Notes: generated from the sequence alone by a model not told the origin. Numbered from the stretch's first letter, positions 34,519 through 44,445 are shown. The stretch: 64,000 nucleotides of DNA from Mycolicibacterium moriokaense (GCF_010726085.1 NZ_AP022560.1:1240001-1304000); one strand, 5' to 3'. Numbers and translations are program-made.

Positions 34519-36045
34519 GTGGTCACGTTAGACCGATTGGTGAACGTGCTCGGGGGCTATGGTGTCCAACTGCGCTTCTGCCCGATACCGCGCTCCAAAG
34601 AACTCGGCAGTGTCGTGATGCACGAGGTGGCGGGGGGCCGCACGGTGATCGGCGACGTACTCCTGGCCGTCGGCGCGCGTTCTGTCGACGAAGCCCTGCG
34701 GTGGGCGGCATCGGCGCACGCGGTCGTCGTACTCCTGCGTGACTCCGATGCCGACACCACCTTCGCCGGGATCGCCGAGGGTATTGCGGTGATGGTCGTC
34801 GATGACACGGTGTCCTGGAGTGAGCTCAGCGCTGTCGTCTTTGGATTGGTGCTCGAAGGTCGTGAAACCGAATCCGGCCGCGGCCCAACCGATCTGTTCG
34901 CACTCGCCGACAGCCTGGCCGAGGCGACACGAGGCGCGGTGACCATCGAGGACCCGTTGTCACGGGTCCTTGCTTATTCCAGCATGCAGCAGAACGCCGA
35001 CCCGGCGCGAGTCGCGACCATCATGAACAGGCAATCACCGGAGAGCCTGCGCGAATTCTTCGAGAACCGAGGGGTTTTCGCGTACCTCGCGACTTCTGAC
35101 GAGCCACTCTTCGTCGATCCGGACGCCCAGCACGGAATGTCGGGCCGCATGGTTGTCGCGGTGCGGTCGGGGCGAGAACTCATGGGGTCGGTGTGGGTGG
35201 CGTGTGAAAAGCCGCTGAAGGAACCGGAACGGACTGCGTTGGCGGACGGTGCGCGCACGGTCGCCCTGCATCTGTTGCGGTCCCGTGCCAGTGCGGACTT
35301 GGAGCGTCAGGTCGAGTCCGACTTGGTGCTCCGGTTGTTGAACGGAAGCCCTGATGCGGCGGCGTCTGCCAGCAGGCTCGGCCTGCCGCAGGATTTGATG
35401 CGAGTCATCGCGGTGCAGGCATTCATCGACGCGGATCGCGACGCGGGTCTGCTACTGGCGTTCGAGCGGGCAACCACCGGATTCGGGTGGTCGCGTCCCG
35501 GCCGAAGTGCGCTCTCCGGCAACACGGTTTACACGCTGTTGCCCGGCGAGGAGGTGGCCGCGGCTCGGAGCTGGGTCGGGGGTTTGCAGGCGTCGCTGCC
35601 CGATCGGTTCACCGTATTGGCCGGCATCAGCAAGGCGGCTACAGCGACCGATCTGCCCGCGGCGCGACAAGAGGCCGACGAGTGTCTCGCGCTACACGAG
35701 GCCAAGCCTTCCAATGCTCTTCCACCTGCGTACGACGAGTCGTGGGACGAGATTCTTTTGCAGCGCCTTCGGACCGCGGCAAGCTCTGGCCGGACCCCGG
35801 ATCGGGGGCCGGTGGCGGAGCTGCGACGCCACGACGCCGAACACGGCACCGACTATGTGGCGACATTGAGGGCCTGGCTGGAGGCGCTGGGGGATCCTGC
35901 CGATGCGGGCAACCGTCTTGGGGTGCACGAGAACACCGTGAGGTACCGACTGCGCAAGATGGGTGAGATCACCGACCTACAGCTGAGTGACGCCGGTAAG
36001 CGTTTGGCAATGATGATCGAACTCGCCGCCACCGAAAGCGCCTGA
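34519..36045 (+). CDS. PucR/CdaR-family transcriptional regulator
   Basis: A 508-residue regulator: an N-terminal PucR-like sensing region (about 1-110), a central GGDEF-like CdaR region, and a C-terminal PucR helix-turn-helix with AGNRLGVHENTVRYRLRKMG (about 461-480). Such regulators often control purine, amino-acid or sugar-acid catabolism. GTG 34519 has a TGAGGAG ribosome site. The next gene is an amino-acid-type oxidase, so this protein probably regulates it. No KstR site is present. Confidence 0.82.
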   Translation: MVTLDRLVNVLGGYGVQLRFCPIPRSKELGSVVMHEVAGGRTVIGDVLLAVGARSVDEALRWAASAHAVVVLLRDSDADTTFAGIAEGIAVMVVDDTVSWSELSAVVFGLVLEGRETESGRGPTDLFALADSLAEATRGAVTIEDPLSRVLAYSSMQQNADPARVATIMNRQSPESLREFFENRGVFAYLATSDEPLFVDPDAQHGMSGRMVVAVRSGRELMGSVWVACEKPLKEPERTALADGARTVALHLLRSRASADLERQVESDLVLRLLNGSPDAAASASRLGLPQDLMRVIAVQAFIDADRDAGLLLAFERATTGFGWSRPGRSALSGNTVYTLLPGEEVAAARSWVGGLQASLPDRFTVLAGISKAATATDLPAARQEADECLALHEAKPSNALPPAYDESWDEILLQRLRTAASSGRTPDRGPVAELRRHDAEHGTDYVATLRAWLEALGDPADAGNRLGVHENTVRYRLRKMGEITDLQLSDAGKRLAMMIELAATESA

Positions 36046-36068
36046 CCAGCCCCTTTGTCGATCCGCGA

Positions 36069-36106
36069 CAACGGCAGCTCTGGTGGTTGTCCCGTTGCGG
36101 CAACCA
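36069..36106. promoter_or_regulatory. Nested inverted repeats between pucR-type and oxidase genes
   Basis: TGGTTG at 36084-36089 pairs with CAACCA at 36101-36106, and CAACGG at 36069-36074 pairs with CCGTTG at 36092-36097. The two repeats interleave, about 63 bases before the oxidase start. This could be the binding site of the PucR-type protein; function is inferred. Confidence 0.35.
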
Positions 36107-36168
36107 CTTCGGTGACGGGCTGGGCCACCGTGGAGTCGTTGAGTCATTCGACAGGGTGGAGGTAGGCA

Positions 36169-37434
36169 ATGGTCGGCGGGGAGCGTTTCGACGGCGGTCC
36201 GCGGTCGGCGGTCGTGGTCGGCGCGGGCATCGTCGGATTGTCGACGGCATGGTTCCTGCAGGAGAGGGGGGTCGACGTCACAGTCGTCGACCGCACCGGC
36301 GTGGCCGCGGGAGCTTCCTGGGGCAACGCCGGCTGGATCGCACCCGCACTGACGATGCCGCTGAACTCACCGAAGCTGCTTCGGTACGGTCTGCGCTCGC
36401 TGCTCGACCGGACCGCCCCGCTGCACATCCCGTTGGCCGCGGACAGTTCGCGATGGCAGTTCCTGCTGCAGTTCGCCGCCAACTGCCGCCCGTCGACGTG
36501 GCAGCGGGCGGTACGCGCCAACGTACCGCTCAACGAGGAATGCATCGAAGCGTTCGACGTGCTGATCGCGAACGGGGTGGACGCACCCGTGACCGATGCT
36601 CCGATCACCGCGCTGTTTCGTTCGACGCACCACGCGGAAAAGATGATGGCCGAACTTCGCGCGATCCAACGCGCCGGTCAGTCCTTGTTCGTCACGGGAC
36701 TGTCCGGTGAGGCGTTGCGCGAGCAGGTGCCTCTGGCATCGCCACAGATCACCGCGGCGATCAACATCAACGGTCAGCGCTACGTCGACCCAGGACGTTT
36801 CGTCACAGCTCTCGGAAGCGCAGTTCGACAGCGCGGGGCGGCCATCCTCAAGCAGGAGGTGCGCGGAGTCTTCAGTTCCGGCAACGGGGCAAGGGTGGTG
36901 CTGCACAGCGGTGAGCCGCTGGTCGCGGACGCGGCGGTGATCGCGACGGGCGCCTGGTTGTCACGCCTGGCGGGCTCCCGACTGCGCGTACCGGTGGCGG
37001 CGGGGCGCGGCTACTCGTTCACCGTGCCCGTGGACCGGCCCCTACCCGGGCCGATTTACCTGCCGGATGTGCGGGTGGCGTGCACTCCCCACCACGGTGC
37101 CCTGAGGGTCGCGGGCACGATGGAGTTCCGCCATCCCCATGAACCGGTGATGGCCGAACGTGTGGGTGCGATCGTCGCCTCTGCGAGTCCGCTGCTGGAA
37201 GCGGTGCGGTGGGCCGAGCGCAGCGACATCTGGGTCGGTCCGCGTCCGATCACTCCCGACGGCCTGCCGTTGATCGGTGAGATGTCCCGCAACGTGTACG
37301 TCGCAGGGGGGCACGGCATGTGGGGTCTTGCGCAGGGGCCTATCACCGGCCGACTGCTCACCGAACAGATCACGACCGGCAAGCAACCCGAAGCGCTGCA
37401 ACCATTCGATCCGCTGCGGCGCGCTGTCACCTGA
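36169..37434 (+). CDS. DadA-like FAD-dependent D-amino-acid dehydrogenase/oxidase
   Basis: A 421-residue FAD oxidoreductase of the DAO/DadA family. The dinucleotide fold is VVVGAGIVGLSTAWFL (15-30), and the C-terminal FAD segment is GGHGMWGLAQGPITGRLL (about 383-400). DadA-type enzymes deaminate D-amino acids, usually D-alanine, and reduce a membrane acceptor; specificity here is not certain. A GGAGG ribosome site precedes ATG 36169. It follows the PucR-type regulator after 123 bases holding nested inverted repeats. Confidence 0.8.
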   Translation: MVGGERFDGGPRSAVVVGAGIVGLSTAWFLQERGVDVTVVDRTGVAAGASWGNAGWIAPALTMPLNSPKLLRYGLRSLLDRTAPLHIPLAADSSRWQFLLQFAANCRPSTWQRAVRANVPLNEECIEAFDVLIANGVDAPVTDAPITALFRSTHHAEKMMAELRAIQRAGQSLFVTGLSGEALREQVPLASPQITAAININGQRYVDPGRFVTALGSAVRQRGAAILKQEVRGVFSSGNGARVVLHSGEPLVADAAVIATGAWLSRLAGSRLRVPVAAGRGYSFTVPVDRPLPGPIYLPDVRVACTPHHGALRVAGTMEFRHPHEPVMAERVGAIVASASPLLEAVRWAERSDIWVGPRPITPDGLPLIGEMSRNVYVAGGHGMWGLAQGPITGRLLTEQITTGKQPEALQPFDPLRRAVT

Positions 37435-37465
37435 CCCAGAGTCTCGCCCGTCACGGGCAACGCGA

Positions 37466-37507
37466 GTCGTCAGGGGCGGCGCACAACCGCAGCCCGCCCC
37501 TGACGAC
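37466..37507 (+). terminator. Strong 14-bp hairpin between oxidase and gre-like gene
   Basis: GTCGTCAGGGGCGG at 37466-37479 pairs perfectly with its complement at 37494-37507 across a 14-base loop. No U tract follows. It begins 31 bases after the oxidase stop and ends 24 bases before the gre-like start, so it could be a terminator or an attenuator for the next gene. Confidence 0.55.
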
Positions 37508-37531
37508 GACCCCTATCCGAAAGGAACGAAT

Positions 37532-38002
37532 ATGACTACTGCACAACGCGTTTGGATTTCCGCAGAAGCCTATGAAAATCTGCAGCAGGAGTTGGCGACG
37601 CTGCGCCGACTGTGCGTGACCGCCGCCGCAGATGGGGATACCAGCGAGAACGCGACCGCGATTCAACGCGCCCGCCAGGCGCGTATGCAACAGATTCATG
37701 ACCTACTCGTGTACGCCGTTGTCGGCGAGGACCCGCCCAACGACGGGATCGCCGAACCGGGCATGGTCGTGACCGTTCGCTACGACGACACCGGGGACAC
37801 CGAATCATTCCTCCTCGGTGTGCGCGGTGCTGAACAGGGCGATATCGAGGTCTACTCCGTCCAGTCGCCGCTCGGTGAGGCCATTCTCGGCGCGCGGCCT
37901 GGCGAACGGCGCACTTTCAAACTGCCAAGTGGCGCTGAGCTTTCCGTCACGATGCTGGCAGCGGTCCCCTACGGCCTGCACAACACCGAGGTGACGGCAT
38001 GA
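37532..38002 (+). CDS. GreA/GreB-family factor (Rv3788-like)
   Basis: A 156-residue Gre-fold protein: N-terminal coiled coil (about 10-68) and C-terminal FKBP-like domain (about 75-148). The coiled-coil tip reads DGDTSEN (34-40), so the acidic pair Asp36/Glu39 of true Gre factors keeps the D-x-x-E spacing of GreA. It is not the housekeeping greA by context. M. tuberculosis Rv3788 is a comparable second Gre homologue that enters the RNA polymerase secondary channel and inhibits transcription. AAGGAA precedes ATG 37532. The stop overlaps a small ORF (ATGA). Confidence 0.75.
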   Translation: MTTAQRVWISAEAYENLQQELATLRRLCVTAAADGDTSENATAIQRARQARMQQIHDLLVYAVVGEDPPNDGIAEPGMVVTVRYDDTGDTESFLLGVRGAEQGDIEVYSVQSPLGEAILGARPGERRTFKLPSGAELSVTMLAAVPYGLHNTEVTA

Positions 38003-38229
38003 CCAGGGGCAACGACGAACGCGTGTTGCTGCCTATCGCGTTGGAACGGTGGGAATCCGACGGGGGCGCGGTTCTGGGGATGCGTTACACCCCGGGATTG
38101 CCGTCATCCCTGGTGGGAAACGACGCGACGATGGCGTCGGTCGGTGAACGCCATGTGAGACCCAGATCCCGCAGCGTGGCCGAATCGTCGGTCGGTGTCG
38201 CTGCGGTCAGCAGTAGCGCCGCCTCGTAG
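37999..38229 (+). CDS. Small ORF coupled to the gre-like gene, possibly truncated
   Basis: A 76-codon frame whose ATG overlaps the gre-like stop (ATGA). The first 28 residues (before 38085) stand alone and look gene-like (Leu-Pro-Ile-Ala-Leu-Glu-Arg-Trp-Glu). The rest lies opposite the 3' end of the epimerase gene and reads as antisense low-complexity sequence. It may be the remnant of a gene cut when the epimerase block was joined here, or a chance frame. Confidence 0.3.
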   Translation: MTRGNDERVLLPIALERWESDGGAVLGMRYTPGLPSSLVGNDATMASVGERHVRPRSRSVAESSVGVAAVSSSAAS

Positions 38230-39080
38230 CTCAAGCCATCTCCCATCGCGATGACGCCGGACAGCACGTCGCCGACTCTGCTCATCCCACGAAATACGCG
38301 TTGGTTCAGTGGGATTCGGGTGATCCTCCGTCCCGAGCCGCGTTCGAGGGCGGTGATCATGTCGTCGAAGGCGATCAGGACTCCGCCGCACACATAGCGT
38401 CGCGGTCCCTGTCCCGGCGTGAAGACGGCTGCGTGGACGTCGGCGACGTCGCGCACATCGATCATCTGCATACCGCCGCGCATCCGCGGTGCCACGCCCC
38501 AGCGCACGATGGGTGCCCAGCCGCGTTCGGTCACACCGGGTTCGGTGTGAAAGGCCGGGCCGACGACGCTGGAGGGATAGGTGACGACGACCGGTGCGCC
38601 CTCGCCCTGCAGGCGTCGTGCCACCCGGTCGGCGTAACCCTTCGTCTTGGCGTACGGGCTTCGTCCGGGGGCGGTGGGAGTGTCTGGCCCGATCACGCCG
38701 TCCGGCGGCGGGAACAGCGCGCTGTAACTGCTGACCGACACCACCGGATCGAGTCCGGCTGCCACCGCTCGCGTCAGGATCGACTCGGTTGCGTGCGCAT
38801 TGATCTCCCACATCAGCGCGGCGCGACGCTTGTCGGTCCCCACCACCCCGGCTGCGTGCAGCAACGCATCACATCCGTCGAGCAGGGAGCCGACGACAAC
38901 GCCGTCGCGGATGTCGCCCACCACCGTCTCGATGTCGCCGATCTCGGAGAACTGTCGCAGCACGGGCGCGTTCGCCGCATCGGGCGCCACCAGTAGGCGC
39001 ACCCTGTCGCCGCGAGCGAGCAGGGCGCGCACGGAGTGTGCGCCGAGGTAACCGGTGCCCCCGGTGACTCCGATCAACAT
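38085..39080 (-). CDS. NAD-dependent epimerase/dehydratase family protein
   Basis: A 331-residue extended-SDR protein. The Rossmann loop is VTGGTGYLG (5-13) and the active-site Tyr-x-x-x-Lys is YAKTKGYADR (about 146). It is related to 3-beta-hydroxysteroid dehydrogenase/isomerase-type and dihydroflavonol-reductase-like proteins, so a sterol or lipid hydroxyl substrate is possible. ATG 39080 is chosen; it overlaps the fadD17 stop by seven bases, placing the gene at the end of the fadE26-fadE27-fadD17 operon. Confidence 0.78.
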   Translation of the reverse strand: MLIGVTGGTGYLGAHSVRALLARGDRVRLLVAPDAANAPVLRQFSEIGDIETVVGDIRDGVVVGSLLDGCDALLHAAGVVGTDKRRAALMWEINAHATESILTRAVAAGLDPVVSVSSYSALFPPPDGVIGPDTPTAPGRSPYAKTKGYADRVARRLQGEGAPVVVTYPSSVVGPAFHTEPGVTERGWAPIVRWGVAPRMRGGMQMIDVRDVADVHAAVFTPGQGPRRYVCGGVLIAFDDMITALERGSGRRITRIPLNQRVFRGMSRVGDVLSGVIAMGDGLSYEAALLLTAATPTDDSATLRDLGLTWRSPTDAIVASFPTRDDGNPGV

Positions 39081-40612
39081 GATCGCGCCTCGCGCCGCTC
39101 GATCGGATACACCGGATCGTCGCAGTCGGTCCGTTCGGCCTGTAGCCGACGTTTGATCACCTTGAAGGTCTCGGTGCGTGGCAACGAGGTACCGACCCGC
39201 ACGAACGACGGCCACTGCTTGGGACCGAGGTCGGGCTGTTCGGCGAGGAAGGAGCGAAACTGCTCGGGGTCGAACGACGCCCCCTCGCTGAGCACGACGG
39301 CCGCCATCACCTGATCGCCGACGTCGGGCGCCGGTATCCCGTACACCGCCACCTCGACGACGTCGGGATGGCGCAGCAGCACGCGCTCGATCGGGGCGGA
39401 GCCGAGGTTCTCGCCGTCGACGCGCATCCAGTCGCCGAGTCGGCCTGCGAAATACGCGTAACCGTTCTCATCGCGGTAGGCCAGATCGCCGCTGTGGTAG
39501 ACCCCGCCGCGCATACGCTCGGCGTCGGCGTCGGGGTCGTTGTAGTAACCCTCGAAACGTCCTGCGTCAGAGGTGTTCACGAGCTCGCCGGTCACACCGG
39601 GAGGGCAGGGTTCGCCGGTTTCGACATCGAGGATCTCGGTGCCGGGAGGCAGCGGTCCGAGCGATCCCGGAGGCGTATCCGGTGTGCGCGCGATCGCGAT
39701 TCCGCCCTCGGTCGACCCGAAGCCGTCCGTCACCACGGTGCCGAACCGCTTGGCGAATCGCTCGACATCGGCCGGTGCACCCTCATTGCCGTAGACCGCA
39801 CGCAGCGGGTTGTCGGCGTCGTCGGGTTGTTCCGGGGTGGCCAGCACGTACGACAACGGCTTACCGACATAGTTGGCGTAGGTCGCGCCGAACTTACGGA
39901 CATCCGGGAGGAACTCGGAGGCGGAGAACTTGCGCCGCAACGCAAGTGAGCTTCGCGACGCGAAGGCCACCGACCAGCCCACGAGCACCGCGTTGGAATG
40001 GAACAGCGGCATGGACACATAGCAGACGTCGCTGGGTCCAAGGTTGAAGCGCTCCGTCATCATCACTCCCGCGATGGCCACCTTGCCCTGGCTACACTTG
40101 ACGGCCTTGGGGTCGCCGCTGGTGCCCGACGTGTAGATCAACATGAACAGATCGCCGGGGTCGGCATCGTAGGCGACGACGGGTTCGTCGGCGAACGCCG
40201 CAACCTCGGCCGCCCACTCGGGGGAGTCGACGTCGATGTGGTCGATATCCCCGACGACGGCCGCCGAGGCCGAATCCGCCAGCACCAGTTGGCAATCGGC
40301 GTGTTCGATGTCGCGCTGCAGTGCGGCTCCCCGGCGGACGGGGTTCAGCCCGACGGGCACGATGCCCGTCAACCCCGCAGCCACCAAGACCGACGAGAAG
40401 AACGGGGTGTTCTGCAGCAGCACACCGACATGCTGCGGCCGGCCGGGGTCCATGCGGGCCAGCAGCGCAGCCGCCACCGCCGCGCCGTGCCGGATGTGCT
40501 CACGCCACGGGATGAAGGTGTCCTCGAAGTAGACCCCGCGGTCGTCGACGTCGACCAGAGGTGCGATCAGCGAGGTGACGGTGGGCAGCTCGCTTCCGGT
40601 CGCGGGATTCAA
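39074..40612 (-). CDS. fadD17: Steroid side-chain acyl-CoA ligase FadD17
   Basis: A 512-residue AMP-forming ligase (Rv3506 is 502). The P-loop is MLIYTSGTSGDPKAVK (about 135-150), with GFGSTEGG and the terminal TFKVIKRRL lysine motif. FadD17 is the ligase reported for the five-carbon side chain of the steroid. TTG 40612 is chosen: it overlaps the fadE27 stop (TTGA) and gives the right length, while the frame open to 40849 is antisense-like Arg-rich sequence inside fadE27. Confidence 0.88.
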   Translation of the reverse strand: MNPATGSELPTVTSLIAPLVDVDDRGVYFEDTFIPWREHIRHGAAVAAALLARMDPGRPQHVGVLLQNTPFFSSVLVAAGLTGIVPVGLNPVRRGAALQRDIEHADCQLVLADSASAAVVGDIDHIDVDSPEWAAEVAAFADEPVVAYDADPGDLFMLIYTSGTSGDPKAVKCSQGKVAIAGVMMTERFNLGPSDVCYVSMPLFHSNAVLVGWSVAFASRSSLALRRKFSASEFLPDVRKFGATYANYVGKPLSYVLATPEQPDDADNPLRAVYGNEGAPADVERFAKRFGTVVTDGFGSTEGGIAIARTPDTPPGSLGPLPPGTEILDVETGEPCPPGVTGELVNTSDAGRFEGYYNDPDADAERMRGGVYHSGDLAYRDENGYAYFAGRLGDWMRVDGENLGSAPIERVLLRHPDVVEVAVYGIPAPDVGDQVMAAVVLSEGASFDPEQFRSFLAEQPDLGPKQWPSFVRVGTSLPRTETFKVIKRRLQAERTDCDDPVYPIERREARSC

Positions 40613-41706
40613 GCCGGGGTTTCGGCCAGCTCGCGGCCTATATGCAGCAGTTGCCCGGTGGCACCGCCGACCGCGAACTCGGTCTGCTTGGCCGCCAGGA
40701 AGTACCGATGCACCGGGTGATCGGTATCGATCCCGACGCCGCCGTGCACGTGCACCGTGGTGTGAGCGACCCGATGGCCGGCCTCGGCCGCCCAGAACGC
40801 CGCGGTGTTGACGTCGATATCGGCAGGCAGATCCTCGGACAGACGCCACGCCGCCTGCGTCACCGTCAACCGCAGCGCCTTGACGTCGATATAGCCGTCG
40901 GCGAGCCGGGACGAGACCGCCTGGAAGCTGCCGATCGGCCGGTCGAACTGCTCACGCTCACGGGCGTATTCGGCGGTCAGCTCGAGCGCCCGCTCCAGTA
41001 CGCCGAGCTGAAATGCGCTGCGTCCCAGCGTGCCGTGCGTGGTCAACCAGTCCACCACCTCGGCACCGCCGACGATGCGGTCGGAGCCCAGTTCGACGCC
41101 CTGCAGTGCGAGGCGGCCGACGCTGCCATGCCCGGTGGTGTCCAGCGATTCGACGGTCACACCGGAATCCGATGTGGCGACCACGAAAACCTTCGTACCC
41201 GAATCGGTTTCGGCGGGGACCAGGAACGCATCGGCGATCGGGCCGTAGCTGACCTGGGTGCGTGTCCCGGTCAGCCGGAATCCATCGCCGTTCGCACTGG
41301 CCTGCACCGGGCCCTCGCCCATCTCGCCGTCCAGCGCGGCGGTGAGGATCTTCGAGCCGTTGATCGCGGGCACCGCCCACTCCTGCTGCAGCGCCTGCGA
41401 GCCGAACTTGGCCAGTGCACCAGCGGCGAGCACGGCCGACTCCAGATACGGCACGGCGGCCAGCTGCCTGCCGAGCGCCACCAGCACTGCGACCTGTTCC
41501 AGCACCCCGAATCCGCCGCCGCCCAGGGCCTCCGGCGCTGCGGTGGACAGGATGTCGGCTTCGATCAGTTTGCCCCACAACGCGCCATCGAAACGTTCTT
41601 CGAGCCCGTCGAGCTCACGCTGACGTTCGGGGGTGCTCACCGATTCGGCGATGGTGCGGGCCAACCCGCCGAGGTCCTCCGCCGCTTCCGTCGTCTTGAA
41701 ATCCAT
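40609..41706 (-). CDS. fadE27: Acyl-CoA dehydrogenase FadE27 (ChsE5)
   Basis: A 365-residue acyl-CoA dehydrogenase. It contains the middle beta domain (about 115-190) and the C-terminal helical domain with the EREQFDRPIGSFQAV segment (about 255-270). In M. tuberculosis FadE26-FadE27 (ChsE4-ChsE5) form an alpha2beta2 enzyme for the five-carbon side chain. ATG 41706 starts 13 bases after the fadE26 stop. Confidence 0.9.
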   Translation of the reverse strand: MDFKTTEAAEDLGGLARTIAESVSTPERQRELDGLEERFDGALWGKLIEADILSTAAPEALGGGGFGVLEQVAVLVALGRQLAAVPYLESAVLAAGALAKFGSQALQQEWAVPAINGSKILTAALDGEMGEGPVQASANGDGFRLTGTRTQVSYGPIADAFLVPAETDSGTKVFVVATSDSGVTVESLDTTGHGSVGRLALQGVELGSDRIVGGAEVVDWLTTHGTLGRSAFQLGVLERALELTAEYAREREQFDRPIGSFQAVSSRLADGYIDVKALRLTVTQAAWRLSEDLPADIDVNTAAFWAAEAGHRVAHTTVHVHGGVGIDTDHPVHRYFLAAKQTEFAVGGATGQLLHIGRELAETPA

Positions 41707-41719
41707 TGTCGTTCAGTCC

Positions 41720-42901
<1,182 letters not shown>

Positions 42902-42984
42902 CGCCGTGTCCTAACTTCTCTATGAGGCACCGGTGCAAGTGCACCCGGGCTAGAACCGAAGTCCAGCCCGACTTCACCCCCGGT

Positions 42985-42998
42985 TGTAACACGTTCTA
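42985..42998. promoter_or_regulatory. KstR operator, fadE26/fdxD divergent promoter
   Basis: TGTAACACGTTCTA matches all fixed positions and is identical to the echA19/fadD19 operator at 30848. It lies 83 bases from fadE26 and 65 bases from fdxD. Confidence 0.87.
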
Positions 42999-43063
42999 GT
43001 CTTGGGGTCCAGGCCGGTGCCACACTGGTTGCGCAAAGCAGCCCTGAGCGCGAGGAGTGCGTG

Positions 43064-43255
43064 ATGAGAGTGGAAGTGGACCGGGACCGGTGCGAGGGTA
43101 ATGCCGTGTGCGTGGGAATTGCCCCCGACCTGTTCGATCTCGACGACGACGATTACGCCGTCGTGAAGGCGGATCCCGTACCGGCCGACCAGGAGGATTT
43201 GGCGGAGCAAGCCATCGCCGAATGTCCGCGAGCAGCGTTGATCCGAAGAGACTAG
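43064..43255 (+). CDS. fdxD: 3Fe-4S-type ferredoxin FdxD
   Basis: A 63-residue ferredoxin, the length of Rv3503c. Three cluster cysteines are visible: Cys10 and Cys16 in CEGNAVC (C-x5-C) and Cys54 in AECPRAAL, the pattern of 3Fe-4S ferredoxins that feed P450s. The likely partner is CYP142 (and CYP125 elsewhere). ATG 43064 is chosen over GTG 43061 because GAGGAG at 43052 is then 6 bases away. It precedes hsd4A by 12 bases. Confidence 0.88.
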   Translation: MRVEVDRDRCEGNAVCVGIAPDLFDLDDDDYAVVKADPVPADQEDLAEQAIAECPRAALIRRD

Positions 43256-43267
43256 AGGTATTCATAA

Positions 43268-44176
43268 ATGACCGCAGATGCGACTGATCTTTCCGGCCGG
43301 GTCGCCGTGGTGACCGGTGCGGCCGCGGGTCTCGGCCGTGCCGAGGCCATCGGCCTTGCGCGGGCGGGCGCCACGGTGGTGGTCAATGACATCGGAGCTG
43401 CCCTGGACCGCTCCGACGTGATCGACGAGATCATCGCTGCGGGCTCGAAGGCGGTCGCGGTCGCCGGCGACATCAGTGAACGCTCGACGGCTGATGAGCT
43501 GGTGGCTACCGCCGACGGCCTCGGCGGACTGAGCATCGTGGTGAACAACGCGGGCATCACCCGCGACCGCATGTTGTTCAACATGTCGGACGAGGACTGG
43601 GACGCTGTGATCGCGGTCCACCTGCGCGGGCACTTCCTGCTGACGCGCAACGCCGCGACGTACTGGCGCGCCAAGGCCAAGGAAGGCGACGGCCAGGTCT
43701 ATGGCCGCGTCATCAACACGTCATCGGAGGCGGGCCTGGTGGGGCCGGTCGGTCAGGCCAATTACGGTGCGGCCAAAGCCGGCATCACCGCACTGACCTT
43801 GACGATGGCGCGCGCACTCGAGCGCTACGGCGTCCGCGCCAACGCAATCGCGCCGCGGGCCCGCACCGCGATGACCGCCGACGTGTTCGGCGAGGCGCCC
43901 GAGCTGGGCCCGGGTGAGATCGACAGCTTGTCGCCCGAGCATGTGGTGACATTGGTGCGGTTCCTGGCCTCGCCCGCCGCTCATGACGTCAACGGACAGC
44001 TCTTCATCGTGTACGGTCCGACCGTGACGTTGGTGGCGGCGCCGACCGTGGCGGCGCAGTTCAATGCGTCAGGGGACGCCTGGGAACCGGCGGACCTGTC
44101 GGAAACTTTGCGGAACTACTTTGCCACCCGAGAATCGGACGCGAATTTCGCTGCGACGGGACTGATGAGTTCGTAG
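43268..44176 (+). CDS. hsd4A: Hsd4A: short-chain 3-hydroxyacyl-CoA/17-beta-hydroxysteroid dehydrogenase
   Basis: A 302-residue SDR (Rv3502c is 317). The NAD loop TGAAAGLG is at about 15-22, NNAGITRDR near 95, and the active-site YGAAKAG near 169. Hsd4A homologues oxidise the beta-hydroxyacyl-CoA of the sterol side chain. The C-terminal tail of about 60 residues beyond the SDR core resembles the MFE-2-type linker. It is the second gene after the KstR site at 42985 and ends 35 bases before the mce4 regulatory region. Confidence 0.87.
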   Translation: MTADATDLSGRVAVVTGAAAGLGRAEAIGLARAGATVVVNDIGAALDRSDVIDEIIAAGSKAVAVAGDISERSTADELVATADGLGGLSIVVNNAGITRDRMLFNMSDEDWDAVIAVHLRGHFLLTRNAATYWRAKAKEGDGQVYGRVINTSSEAGLVGPVGQANYGAAKAGITALTLTMARALERYGVRANAIAPRARTAMTADVFGEAPELGPGEIDSLSPEHVVTLVRFLASPAAHDVNGQLFIVYGPTVTLVAAPTVAAQFNASGDAWEPADLSETLRNYFATRESDANFAATGLMSS

Positions 44177-44210
44177 GATTCACAGTCTCGGGGGTGGGTG
44201 AGAACTGCAC

Positions 44211-44224
44211 TAGAACACGTTCTA
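44211..44224. promoter_or_regulatory. KstR operator 1 upstream of mce4
   Basis: TAGAACACGTTCTA is a perfect palindromic KstR site, 222 bases upstream of the yrbE4A start. Confidence 0.88.
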
Positions 44225-44291
44225 GAATGACCTGGGTCACACCCGCTCTGACCAGCACAGATATTACAATTTTGACTAGTTTTGTCGTTCT

Positions 44292-44321
44292 TTGACACTG
44301 CGAACTTGTTCTAGTTAATAT
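44292..44321 (+). promoter_or_regulatory. mce4 promoter with KstR-like operator 2 in the spacer
   Basis: TTGACA at 44292-44297 and TAATAT at 44316-44321 are 18 bases apart, a near-consensus housekeeping-sigma promoter. The spacer holds GCGAACTTGTTCTA (44300-44313), a KstR site with one fixed position changed (G for the first T). Repressor binding there would cover the promoter. Transcription from here would leave a leader of about 115 bases before yrbE4A. Confidence 0.65.
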
Positions 44322-44445
44322 GATCCGGCTCACTAAGAGCAGCGCTTAAACCAGGGCCGAAAAGCCTGCCGCCGCGGCGATTTACGACGCCTTCGCCCAA
44401 CGCGCGCATGCCGGACGGCCCCCGTCGCGAGAACGGAGCCCGAGG

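Noticed and set aside
40613..40849. N-terminal extension of FadD17 in the open frame upstream of 40612
   Set aside because: The extension is Arg/Gly-rich, lies within fadE27 on the same strand in another frame, and would make FadD17 about 80 residues too long.
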